Made by a program: the position numbers and the translations under genes | In this document: piece by piece, positions 43,877-43,928 of the stretch | Position numbering within the stretch: position 1 is the stretch's first letter | How the letters are laid out: each line of letters starts with the position of its first letter | Notes under the pieces: model-generated | The model's input: the letters and a program-made list of their open reading frames with translations, nothing else | Databases searched by the model: none | What the model was told of the DNA's origin: nothing | Source: Cytophagales bacterium | GTDB lineage: Bacteria > Bacteroidota > Bacteroidia > Cytophagales > Cyclobacteriaceae | Assembly: GCA_016124425.1 (NCBI GenBank) | Contig: WGNT01000038.1 | Location: 1-43,928, forward strand | Direction of reading: 5' to 3' | Length of the DNA: 43,928 bases

Positions 43877-43928
43877 TAGTTTTTTTTTTAGTTATGGGTT
43901 AACGGATTCTTCTGAAGGAGCCAATGCA

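Overview
The window looks like chromosomal DNA of a Bacteroidota bacterium, most likely order Cytophagales (a Cyclobacteriaceae-like heterotroph). The grounds are a SusC/SusD pair, many lipoproteins and outer-membrane beta-barrels, a DUF6565-type lipoprotein, a carboxypeptidase-regulatory-like domain on both TonB receptors, a LytTR response regulator behind a TPR/HisKA_2 kinase, and formylglycine sulfatases beside esterases. This assignment is read from family content only. No rRNA, tRNA, CRISPR array, phage or transposase gene was recognised.

Layout. 1-879: 5' part of an App1-type (DUF2183) phosphatase on the minus strand. 880-1651: very AT-rich gap with a perfect palindrome. 1652-8206: SusC, SusD, a small lipoprotein and a Tat-exported aminotransferase, closed by a clear terminator. 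8682-11989: a beta-barrel gene overlapping an IPT/TIG-plus-kelch lipoprotein. 12053-12868: DUF4382 lipoprotein. 13163-17134 (minus strand): an arsenosugar-type cluster (peroxidase-like protein, radical SAM ArsS, DUF6134, TIGR04283-type glycosyltransferase, YheT-like hydrolase) with no arsM in view. 17408-17593: a small membrane-protein gene broken by one in-frame TGA. 17689-24298: P-type cation ATPase, envelope lipoproteins, an MscS channel and small membrane proteins.

24.4-36.7 kb is an eroded accessory stretch. Intact genes (DUF3500, esterase, GH51-like arabinofuranosidase, azoreductase, SDR, two NTF2-fold proteins, sulfotransferase) are mixed with remnants: a quinoprotein C-terminus with a frameshift, an orphan DUF433 gene, a hydrolase C-terminus, a decayed duplicate of the DUF4440-like gene, and an alcohol dehydrogenase and a TonB receptor that each lost their middle. 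36999-39673 is a two-component pair. 39674-41025 is non-coding but carries two copies of a long palindrome and a second, decayed copy of the sulfatase 3' end. 41026-43876 is an esterase-sulfatase operon.

How the genes work together. SusC, SusD and the small lipoprotein should form an outer-membrane uptake complex whose ligand may be amino-containing, given the periplasmic aminotransferase behind it. The arsenosugar genes resemble a pathway that adds a deoxyadenosyl-derived sugar to methylated arsenic, with the methyltransferase expected elsewhere. Sulfatase, esterases and arabinofuranosidase suit degradation of decorated algal or plant polysaccharides. The most interesting signals are the arsenosugar cluster with its DUF6134 and hydrolase partners, the concentration of internally deleted genes, and the duplicated sulfatase-tail/palindrome unit.
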